DNA of 64,000 bases, from positions 177,501 through 241,500 of the forward strand of contig QNQO01009173.1 in the NCBI GenBank assembly GCA_003290165.1. The letters are read 5' to 3'. Source of the stretch: Berberis thunbergii. Lineage: Eukaryota; Streptophyta; Magnoliopsida; Ranunculales; Berberidaceae. The notes under the pieces were generated by a model. The model was not told the origin of the DNA. It searched no databases and saw nothing but the letters and a program-made list of their open reading frames with translations. The position numbers and the translations under genes are program-made. Positions 23,695 to 35,300 of this stretch are shown here, piece by piece. The stretch's first letter is position 1. Every line of letters starts with the position of its first letter.

Positions 23695-25860
23695 CTCTTT
23701 GCCATGTTGTCTTATAGATTTTGAACTATATCAGGTATGTAACAGTATCTCTAAAATTAGCTCATTATAAGCACATAGGAGGTATAAAAAAAATGAGACT
23801 TTAGGTAGTTGCTATGTAACTCTAGCGTGCTAGATGTTGTACAACTTCTAATAATGATATATCGTGTCAAGGTTTAAATCAAAATTTATGATATCATTCA
23901 TCACAAGTATCATTAAATATTGAATTAATTCGATGCGTCGTAAACTTGAAACGACCTAAATCAGCTCCATTTGTATGGACAGAAATGAGACGAGCCATGT
24001 ATGTGTGTTGGCGAGCCTTAAAGCGGACAAACTAATTTTGCAGGCCTTCATCCCCATTATGCAAGACCCTGAGTCAGACAATTCTGTAGCTAAAGAGGAT
24101 TTTAATGTCCCAACCCATTAGATTTCATTTAATTTGGAGTGACCCCCTCACTCCCCAAAACATTACATCATGACCATGACGTCTCTTTGACAAGAAATAA
24201 AATTATTGAGAGAGCTCGGACCTCCCTACAACATTAATTAAACCAGCTTACCTTCCCATAATATTTTTTTTAGTCTTGATTCTAACTATTATATTACTCT
24301 TGGGTTAAGTTTAATTTGGGTTAAGTTTAATTCTATTAATGTAAAACAGTAAATGTTACCGTTTTGCGAAATAGAGAGGGCTTAATAGATTAAAGCACTT
24401 TATCTTTATCGAGATCAGAAAATTACTTTATCTCTTTATAGACTTATTTTTTGGCACCTTTATAGTGTCTTGACATTTTTGATACAGAGAGATGATTGTA
24501 TTTTGTTTTTTTTGTTTTTTTTTTTCGATAAAAATACTTTTGTTTAGACCAAAAAAAAACAAAACTTGATTTTCATTTCAAAATGGTACCCTTTGTTCAA
24601 CCTCAAGTCTAAAACAATTTTCACGTGGCTAATTGAATGCAGAGTATTTGATGCATGAATCAAAAAATTGTCAAACTCTTACACCAAAGTATGAATAAAT
24701 TAATCTAATTGACAAGAAACAAAGAGAGTCCCTTATGGGTCTTAGTTTTTAATAAGTGTATTGGAAATTGAAATAACTGTTGTTGGATATAAAAATGACT
24801 TACAAGTCCTACTTTTTGAACGTCGCAACATTGAATTCATAGTTTGAAAGTAACGTTTATTCAAAAAAAAAAAAAAAAAAATTAGACTTAAAGTCATTCT
24901 CCCATTGTTTGATACTATTCTTTGTTGAGTATTGTATGCAAATTATCACCCTTCTCAAATTGAGATTTGTATTCATTTTGATTAAAACTTGAAGGGTGCC
25001 AAGATCAGAAAAGCCTTTGGGATAGGTAGTACTCAGTCGAAAACTCAAAATACAAACAAAGATAACATGCACTGAATTTCAAATTACAAATGGAAGTGTA
25101 TGTAATGGTTATATGTATAGATCAAAATTGAAGGTGATTAACAATTGATCAAAACAATACTTATGAAACCACCACATGAATCAAACAAAAGTAGTAAAGT
25201 AAGAGGAAAAAATATTTTATGATTATTTATTTATTTATTTTTATCCTTAACTCCTCTCATTTTAGATGCCGTCGGCTGAGTTTGACCCTGTGATCTAATG
25301 ATACTATCAGTTTTATGATTGTAAATATAAAGCTAGAAATAAAATATATCATTTTCCCTTTTTTGAATTAATTTTATTCACAAAAAATATTAGGTTCTAT
25401 TACAAAAGCGCGAAGAGCTTCTATCCATGGTTTGTGACACTGAATGCATGTATCTTTGAGCAACCCTAATGTAGAGTGGGAAAAAAAATGCCTATTGGGT
25501 TCTTTTGCCTCTATTTTTTTTTTTTTTATGAACTACCTTTCATAGAGTCAATGGTACATGGAAAGAAATGCCTACTGAAAATGTTCCTAGATGATCAGAA
25601 AAGGGTTTTATGTGCACGCAAGAAAAACTAGAGTAGCCTTTGAATTGCCTTTTTTTTATAAGTGGAGAAGCTAGTTTCAGCATTTGAGACATCTTTTCTT
25701 TGTTAGGTCATCCCATGTTAGCTTTAAACACAAATCTGAAAAGGAACATAAATGTAAATCACTGATTTGAAAACCTAGTTATGAATTGTTACCAAGATGT
25801 TCATTCAAGGGTGGAGATAGGGTAAAAGGGAGACTCACACCCCATGCTTTTGAAAATTTT
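23695..25860. other. Intergenic, no gene recognised
   Basis: AT-rich with homopolymer runs (for example an A-run at about 24861-24880). No protein-like ORF and no clear transposon ends. Confidence 0.4.
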
Positions 25861-25869
25861 GATCTAGAC

Positions 25870-26613
25870 TAGGGGATGGACACGGGACGGGATGGGATGA
25901 GATAGACCCATTCTTATCCCATTTCGTTCATACGGGATCGGGACAGGACGGGACGAGATCAGCGTGCTGCTTGTAACTGCTGCAAATGTTATCATCGATA
26001 AGGGTCCGACAATTCAATCATTTACTTGGAAAGTTGACTATATAAATAAGATAATTGAGGCAATGCAATAATAGTTATACCCTAAAGTCCAAATTGATTA
26101 AGTATTGAGATTGTTTACACCACAGCACATAACATAAGCTCCCTGTTTCAAAAGGAACTTCAACCCATCCATGTCATTTCAGCATAAAAATAATTGATGA
26201 AGCTCTTTATTTTTCAATGACCAAATCTCTACACCATTTTGAATCAGGACTGTGTTTTACTTGCATCAAGCTTATAAACCCATGGAAAAGTCAGAAGGCA
26301 ATCACTTTGTCTATATAAGGTTAAAAAAATATGCAATAACAGATATCGGCAGTTTTAAAAAATAAAGATAGCACAATGCAATAGTGATAGGATAAAACTC
26401 GAGAATAACGGAAATTGACTCACTCCAACTAATACATAAAAATATTTATAATATATATTAAAAAATTAGTTCGGGATTGGCATAATTGAAAATCTTTATC
26501 CCATCCCATTCTAGATCGGAACGGGACGGGATCGAGATGAAATTATTCAATCTCATTAAGACCTGAAAAAACTGGGGCGGGAACGAGATCGAGGGATGGA
26601 ATGCCCACCCCTA
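25870..26613. mobile_element. Non-autonomous hAT transposon, 744 bp
   Basis: The left end TAGGGGATGGACA and the right end TGCCCACCCCTA form an imperfect inverted repeat, flanked by the exact 8-bp duplication ATCTAGAC (25862-25869 and 26614-26621). Subterminal runs of GGGACGGGA-type words occur at both ends (25882-25960 and 26515-26600). No transposase ORF. Terminus style matches 2940-4002, so the two may share an autonomous parent. Confidence 0.88.
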
Positions 26614-26621
26614 ATCTAGAC

Positions 26622-29351
26622 TGCAAAATACCGATATAGCGACCAACCACGATAACAAGATGGTAAAAAAAGACAATAGTTATTTTTCTTGTAGAAAAAT
26701 ACAGAAACAAAATATCAAAGTATCATCAACAAGATGTCAACTAAGAAGTGGGGTATGTAAGCTAATTAGAGTATGCTCCGTGTCGTTGGTACTTCACATA
26801 ATTTTATTTTTTGCTAATTATTTTGTATTGAACACCTCCGTCACTATCTCTATTTTCGCCCTTAATCAGTATTGAAGTGTAAATCGATTCTAATTGTAAA
26901 CTTATTCAGTCAAATTTGAATCAGTTAGAGGAAAATTTTAAATGCCAAAAATGTGTTTTCCCCTAATATTTGAATTCGCCAAAACATTGAAATTTAGGGT
27001 TTTGTTTAAATTTGCATTAAGATGTCAGACTCATTTTTTCTGGTATGATTGACCCGTCTCATTGCTTTTAAAAATATTGAAAATATTAACGACGTGTAAT
27101 ATATTATACGCTTTTTTAATTTTGATATATATATATTTTTAATATTTTGGCCCTTGTATTGATCATTGATTTTGTTCAAAAGATCTTCAAAAATGCATTT
27201 CAATGATACTAAGCTTATCAAAATCCAACAACGATATAGATAATTATAATAATTTTCATTTTGCTAAAAGGAAAACAAAATATTTTCTCTCTCCACCACA
27301 TGTACATTCCACCAACTTTTTTCACTATATTTTCTCTCTGCTACATCTACATTCCACATTTTTTTCAAAAAAAAATTCATTGTTTTTGGCCTTTTACATA
27401 TTTTATATTACAAATATGTCATCATAATAAATGAATCCCAACCTTCAATTTTAATACATTTTTCAAATTTCAATCCTAACCATCTTTTATCTCTAATCCT
27501 TTCAATTTGACTTTGTCCCAATTAGCATTGAATAGTAAAACACAACTCTAAATTGTAATATGAATTGTATTAGAGTTTAAAGAATAATAAACAATATATA
27601 ATTAGTACATGAGCAACAACAAAAAATAAATGAACAAGAAAGGATGTTTTTACAATGTGGATTAATCTGTACTTGCTCTTTATTGCTACTTTTACTTTGT
27701 GGTCTCACTCTTAAAGTGCAAAAGATACTATATTGGGTATAATCAAATGCCAAGCCAGGGAAGTTATTCCAAATGTCTTTCAAAACGCCTTTTCTAAACG
27801 AGGAAATGGGCAAGGGAAAGAGAGCGAAGGATAAGGTTGAATCAACCGTGTCTTCAACAATTGAGACTATTAAGGTTGAATCAACCATGTCTTCAACCTA
27901 ATTTTTGGATTTCTCAACTTGCCTTCCCAAATTCAGTATAATGTTTGGTTACAATATTTTACTTAATAATATTCTTTAACTTTTTAATTAATTAAATTAA
28001 AAATATAAATAATTTTTACAAATTTCTTAAATTTTTCATATTTACTTATTATTGAATTTTTGAATAAAATAAAAAAATACTGAATATCCACGATCGATAT
28101 GCCCTAGTTTAATTATTAACCCAAATAGTTTCCCTCGCATGCAAATAATAAAGTGGCAGGCATCAACCTTAAGAAAAACTTCTTAGCACAAAATCCAGGA
28201 TATAACTTCCTCTATGCGTGCCATGCTAGCTTCAAAAACAAGAAAAGAGTACAGTATTGTTTAACTCCCATCTCTTCAGACTGATGTAGCATGCAACAAA
28301 CAGAAATGCCCATTTTTTGGGACCCAGGGTTCAAAGCTTAGAAAAAGGGATGATGCAAACTCCACTTCAAAGCTTTTAGTTGCAGGATGCAAAAGTTTTC
28401 TAGGGTATCAAAAAAAAAAAAGGATTGGACCCTCAATAAACTTCCAATGACTATAAGGACCCAACAACTAGGAACAATATCATGGCATGTGACAAAGCTT
28501 CATCAGTAGTGTAGCAATATCCAAGGTAAGTGAGTGGTTTAAGTTGATAAAGTGAAAGCATTAAGAGTAGAGCAAAGCATTCCAACACAGGCTGCAAGAA
28601 ACATTACTAAGCCAATCTCCAATGCAGCAGCAACACATTGGGGGTACTGAAAATCTTGGCAAATCCCTTATTTCTCTCAAAGACCCTACCACTTACTTTA
28701 TTCCATGGTTTTTCCCCCAATCAAAGAGTTAGTCATGGTAAATTTGCTAAATGTGTACAGGTGATAGTGCTCATGCATGGAAAGATCCAATCTCTCTTTT
28801 TTCATCCTCTGGAGACCAAAGTACTAAGAACCACAAAAAGTTGCTATGAATGGAAAGCTACTACTTACCTGTTAAGAAAACTCCTATGGTCATGGGGAGC
28901 AAGAGTCTTGTCCACCACTCACTTTCTGTCAAAAAAAATACATAAGAGGCTTCATAAATAAGAATAGGGCTTTTGGGCCATGATGAACTCAATTAGTTGG
29001 GATGTTTAAAAAATAAAGTCAGAAAAAGAACATATACATAAATAATTGAACTAAAGTGTATCTTTTTCTTTTGTTCCTTTTTCTGCAATTTTGAAAACAA
29101 CGGGACTAGGATTTGCAGCACAAATACCTTTAGTGTAGTACATTCAGCTTATACATGGAGGAGAGGTAATAGTTCATGTAGTTGAAGTATATCAAATGGA
29201 TCAAACTATTTCATTAGAAAGATCTGGAAGAGATCATTATGTTTTCATCGCAATAGATATAAGATTTTATATACATGCATAGGATGTTAATACATGTGCC
29301 AACAGTGGACATGAATTTTCCTCGTCCATTCTTATCGTACAGCCTGTGGTG
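26622..29351. other. Intergenic; 3' flank of the primase gene
   Basis: No gene supported. Near 27280-27360 a TTTTCTCTCT..ACATTCCAC word set is duplicated. At about 27795-27835 a single arm resembles the hairpin MITE family (CGAGGAAATGGGCAAGGG). A 107-codon ORF on the plus strand at 28638 has no recognisable domain. The 3' UTR of the primase gene should lie just below 29352. Confidence 0.4.
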
Positions 29352-32300
29352 TCATGCAGAACCTCCATATCTGCCGACCTGAAAACATAATAGTTTCATC
29401 ATCTGTTTTACATATATTCAATATCAACAACCCAAGCAATAATTTGAGATGACAACCAAAAATGTCACCATCTGATTTAAAAATTAAATAAAAAAAATGG
29501 CAGTGGAACCTATCACCAAAACCATAGGTGCATCATGCATGAATGTTTTGGTCCCATCAATTATTTCTGGTTACTCCTTTTGTTACGAATTAGGAATAGC
29601 CATCAATTCACCATTTTACAGGAAGGGTGGTCAAGCAAGTTGTGTTGAAGCAAGGGCATGTATGGAGAAAAGAAATAAGTACAATGGGTTGTGTGAGAAG
29701 TGAACTGGATAATACTTGAATCTCAGAGGTTGGACCTCCAGTCACGCATAATGGAGACATGGGTTTCAGCAGTCGAAAACTGTGGTTAAAAGCTGATTTC
29801 AAAGTTCTTGAGAAGAAGAGCATATTTGAAGGGTGAGTGGAAGCAGAATCTAGAATTAAGAAATCAAAGGAAGTTTTTGCCAGTATTTTGTAGTGGGGAG
29901 TAGAATAAAAATGCCACAAGTTCTATTGCCGCTTTGTGATCTTTAACATAGTTTCCCAACTGGCCTATCAGAAAATGATAAGATATAGAAAGCTACAAGA
30001 CTCGAACCTGGTTATAATGGCAATTTATGTGGTTCCTTGTCATACCCGAAGAAGCCGATGTTTTAAGTCTCGGGATTGGTCTGCAAAGCAGAAATTAATT
30101 AGAATCGATAATGTATTTTCTTATCTAATAAATTTTAAAAGAAGTAACATCGAGACCTCTGAATGTTTGCAAATTGCAACAACTGCTGACATGCAATGGA
30201 TACAGGACCAACCATTTGAGGGTATCAATCAGGAGATCTTTTAATATGTCAACATGGGGAATATTCTTTTCTGTTTGTTTAAAAGAACATATAATTAACT
30301 ATCAAGTCCGACTGACCTTGTTAACATTAGCAAAAATATTATTTGCATATCCACACTTCCATGGAACCACATGCAAGGTCAAATTTGGATCTGGATTTCA
30401 GATATATGTATGTAAGAGGCAGGTCCATGCTGACAGAAACATAATGCATTTACCTTTTGTTGAAGGATCTTTTGACTCTCAATGAAGTATTGGTTTGGAT
30501 GGTTGATCCCAGTATCACAGGAGGAACCATATACAGCCTCAAAAGTTAAAGTGCATGCCAACTGCTTGTGTTTTCCATTGTACATGAGGCATGAAAAATG
30601 AAGTTATTGAAAAATAAATAAATAATCAAATGCACTTGGAATAAGTCTGAGGGATATATAGGAATCGCAAACCTGATAATGCCGGTTTCGAGCTTTATCC
30701 AACACGTCCTCCATTATACGACCACTGAGTCCCATTTTACCAAGTGCAGCTCTTAAATTATCCTGACTATCAATTGCAAACAAAAGGCATTTTAAAAGTA
30801 GGCTGAGAACAAATAGACTGATGTCCATGTTTTTACCAATAAGACCAGTCGACAACTTACTGGGTCATATACAATACCATCCTATCCATTTGTGTGAAAG
30901 TTACATGATCATTCTTAGAAAGTAGAAACTACACAATACAAGTTTAATGGCACTTCTCAGCAGTGCTGCAGTGATTGAAATGTTTATATTGCATGATACA
31001 AAGACCAGTAGAAAAATTGGAACACCAAGAAATGGTATGACATTGTAGCAAAAAATCGAAGTCGTAATCTACCTGGATATTTCGCATACATCACCCATAT
31101 TTTCAGATTTAAATATAGAAAATTTTCATGACATGTGGTCGACCTTGGTAGCACGTCTGAGAAGACCAAGATGCAAACACCTCCAAGGGTATTAAAGCAT
31201 GGCACTTCTAGTTTGTAGAGGCCTAGAGGGTTACCAATTATCAACTGTCCATGCCCCTTCTGATGCTAACTCAAATAGACATAATCTATGTTAGGCTATA
31301 ATCGGACTGGACTTCCGGTCCGATTACATAAATTTAACAAAATAAAAAATCCATATCCTCTATATTTTATGCTCCCTCAATTATGGGCTATTGCCAATAC
31401 AGGACTTTCTAGGTTCTAGGAATTCCAGACTCGGTTATTGTGGTCAATAGATTCTCTAAGATCAAATATTTATTGCATACATGATTGAAGAGAACTGATG
31501 TTGTTTCGTATCTGTATTTTTGTATACAGTCTCCATGGGCTGCCTAAATAGGGCATCCAACGGGACACACTTTATCTAGAATTTGATCTATATTATAATC
31601 TAAATTAGCCTCTATACGATCGCCATATTCCTATATCACTGTAAGCATATAGGACACATGACAGATTATGATCCAATATGCATCAACCCCAAGATTCGAC
31701 AAGGTCTGAATATGCATTACTTTCTACTTCTTTTTTTCCAATACTAATAAATTCCATACATACCTTTTAGCCAAATCTAATCCGTTATATACAAAGCAAT
31801 AGTCCAATAAAGATATTGGATCTGACCCAAATGGACCATGTTTGACACGCACTGGACATGGGTTTCACTATTTAGGACCTGAATCAGATCTAAACCCAAA
31901 GCAAAGAAATAAACCAAATATGGATGTTGTGTATCATGATTGATATCTAGGGGCGGAGCCAGAAATTTATGGTGGCCACTAAACCATAACAATTTTTTTT
32001 TCTTTTTAGTCAAGGGTTTTTAATATATGTTGATAATTAAAATTATTAAATATTTCTTCATAGTTTACGTTTAACAAGTAAGAAGGAATATGTCATTTTT
32101 TCAAAATACAATGACAACTAACTTCCTTGCAAAAACATGTAATCTTTAGTTTAATTACAATAATGTTGAACAAGGAATGAGTTTTCGTGAAATTTTCGAC
32201 AAAATTTCACTTTTTGGGATTTTTTTTTTTTTTTTTTGGAAAGCGAGTTGGGTTTTAAGGACCCCCAAAACCTTTATACAAATGAAACAAAAATAAAAAA

Positions 32301-35300
32301 GAAACAAACTCTCACAAGAAAGAGAATTCTAGTGAGAATGAACATGGTTACTAGGCCTATAGAAATCTTCAACTAGCATCGGCCAAAGAAGAAACCTATG
32401 TCTCCTGTGATAAGAGGAGGAAATGATTCAACCTTTGTACTTTTTGTTTGCTTTCTTAGCCCTAGATGATCTTCGAGGGCAGAGACTAAAATCTTTAGTG
32501 CAAGATTTTGAAAACAAATCGCTTGCAACCTCTTCACTAGAAGGATCTTGCTCATGTTCCTCGTTGCTACTCTGCTCATTTGTTGTGGTGTTCTCTTTGT
32601 CCTGAGTCGGTGTGTGTTAACTTGCCTCCACATTAGCACTACGCTCAAGCATTGGGTTGATAAGAATCAACGGTTGTGGACTCGGCATTATGGCATCACT
32701 CTGGTTATCATTTATGTTATGCTCTTCCACATTGGTAGCCTTTATACTGGTCACATTCCCTGCTTTTCCTGTGATAGGCCCTGGACTCCCCTCTAAACTG
32801 GGTAGAGTCTTCGACTTGAATGTATGTCTATCCTTGGCGATCGTCCAACCATCGGAGTTTTGTCTTTCTCGTGGTTGGGTCCTACCCGTAACTTGCCATA
32901 CCATATGGCCTGGAGTATTAATTTCTTTGCTCTTTGAATACTGCTGTTTTGTATGGCCAAAAACTGCACAAAAACTGCATTTAACAGGAATCCATGCATA
33001 CTCAACTTCAACTATTTTTTTCTTATCTCCATTGATAACCACAAGGATGTCTTTGGGTAATTGGTTGTTTACATCCACCTCCACACACACCCTCGCATAC
33101 GCTAATCTTGTCATTTCTTCAGTAGCTTTGTCAAGCATGATAGGCACTCCAATAAAACTAGCAATCCATTGAATACCCTCTGGATTTCATAGGAATAAAG
33201 GAATTTTCTTCAGTGTAACCCAAATAGGTATCGAGGTAAGCACCTCGGCATCCTCGTCCATAAAAGGTGACCAGGCACTAAGGATAAACAACCTGCTTGC
33301 AATATGCAAAGGTCCCATTTCCAATACCTTACTTCTATCTGCTTCGTTCTTGAATTTGAATACAAAATTCTTATCTCCGTGTATGCTCATATCAAAATCT
33401 CGAATTCCCCACGTCCTTATCAGCCACTATTTGACATAACCATATGCCAAGCGCTTGCCCACAAAGCTGCCAATAACCAACCTTTCACATTCTTCTATCA
33501 TATTCGCAAAGTCAACAGTTTGCACTTGTACTATTTTCCTTCCTTCAATAATAGCTGGAGGTTCATACCTAAGTTTTGTAGAGCTCGTATGCTTGCTTTG
33601 CTTAAGCTTTGATGCCCAACTCATCCTCGCTGGTGCAACGACAGGGTTTGTTGTCATTGCTTCTTGAATTTTGCTAGGGCCAGAGGATGTAACACTGGTT
33701 GGCATTGTATATTTATCTGCTTTATGCAGAACCTCTTCATTCCTTTGCGCTGCAACATGCTCTTGACTGGCTGACACCCTTGCAGTTAGCATTGCCCAGT
33801 TTTTGGGGTTTATCATCATTTTCAGTCCTTCTGCACCTAATTTATCTCCATTTTTTACACCGCTTGATATTCATGTGTGAGTAATTGTAGCAATCCATCG
33901 CCATGAATGTTGTACTTCTCAAAAGCCATGAACACCTCCTGTGCAAACACGTTCGCACTGACAGCGTCTCCACCATTTGTTCCTGTTATTCCATGCTGAA
34001 GTATCAAGAGTGGTTGATTGTCTGGTGGCAGTGTGGGCATGGTTTCAACAATTAGTTGTCGAAAAGCAGGATTAGGGTAAACCAAGTCCCCAAGCTGATC
34101 CAAAGTTAATTCACTCTCACCCACTACAAAACCTGTTCCAGCTGAGTTGCAATCTACCTCAACCCTACCACCTTCATGAAACTTAAACCTCCCCAACACA
34201 GAAATCATAAGTAACAAGCAGTGTTCGCAATGTGTTTTCCAGTATTTCCACTATTTTTTCATGTGGGAAATTGATATCAGCCGAGAAGAAATGAATGATT
34301 TCCACACTGAACATAAGCGTTCTATCTATATTTGAAAGGAACAAAGACCTTGACCTTCCCTTCTCTGTTGTTTGTTGATCATGATCACCAACAACTGTGG
34401 AGAATTTTTTTTTGGGATTCACGAAAGGAAAAGTGGCGAAAGCCAAATTTTGATTTTTTTGGGTCCTTTTTCATTAATTTTGATAATTTCATCCAAAACC
34501 ATAAAAACTCAAACCAAATTTGCAGAATTTCGATCGAAAATTTTCAATGCAATGCTTTGCTCTGCGTCTTCCTCCTTGTTATTTCCCCACCTCGCAACTC
34601 TTTCAATCGAAGACCAAAACTTCTCTTTCGAGTTGCCTCTGCCTTCGCTCTTGCTTCGAAGAAAATCCTTTAAGAAGACCCAACGCTTTGAGTGTCTACT
34701 TCCAAAGGAATATGATCTTGAAGAGGATGCGGAAATCGAAGGAGTTGTTTCTGTTGAACACGATGCTTTGAACCTCTCCACTTCCATTTCAAGATCATTG
34801 TCAGTAACAACTCAAATATTTTCATTACAACTCTCTTCTTCATTCCATTAGAAAAAAGTGTTTCGAATAGGAGACAAAGATATATGGTTTTTCATAGAGT
34901 TGTTGGGACTTGAAGCTCCATCATATAGGAGACAATTGAAAAAATGGATTTTTTTTGGGTTTGTTGGGCACACGATACTAATGCACTCTTTGAAGCTCTC
35001 TGAGTGAATAAAATACAAAGAGGTCTCATGCAGTATTGCATAGGTCATAAATGACACTGAGTTTGAGACGTTACTATGGAAATGCCATGTTGCCTTGAGA
35101 CAGTTCAAATGGTGTAGATGGTTACAGAATATACCAATACGTATTTGTCATCAAGTTGTCTAGCAAGTGGAGTTGATACTATGACTTGGACAAGTGGTTA
35201 GTTTTATGCAAGGAATGAGCATATTCTTTCTTAGGATGTCAGCAAAATATTTTTCAGTTTGGTAGGGTATGTAGTATGGTAGGATAAAAAACATGGAGTT

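Larger units (their letters stand above)
32221..34408 (-). mobile_element. Poly(A)-tailed chimeric retrocopy (BAHD exon plus DUF4283 ORF)
   Basis: Reading minus, the unit starts inside an acyltransferase coding sequence, passes into a DUF4283/zinc-knuckle ORF and ends in CCTTAAAACCCAACTCGC plus 17 A (plus-strand T-run 32221-32237). A direct repeat TTTTTGGGAT lies on both sides (32211-32220 and 34409-34418). Poly(A), 5' truncation and flanking duplication are the marks of LINE-mediated insertion. No ORF2 (endonuclease/RT) is present. It lies in the sense orientation of the primase gene, within intron 16. Confidence 0.7.

Noticed and set aside
28638..28961. 107-codon plus-strand ORF as a gene
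   Set aside because: No recognisable domain and no conserved splice context; probably chance.
32657..33172. 171-codon plus-strand hydrophobic ORF
   Set aside because: Antisense of the DUF4283 pseudogene; hydrophobicity is a by-product of reading the opposite strand.
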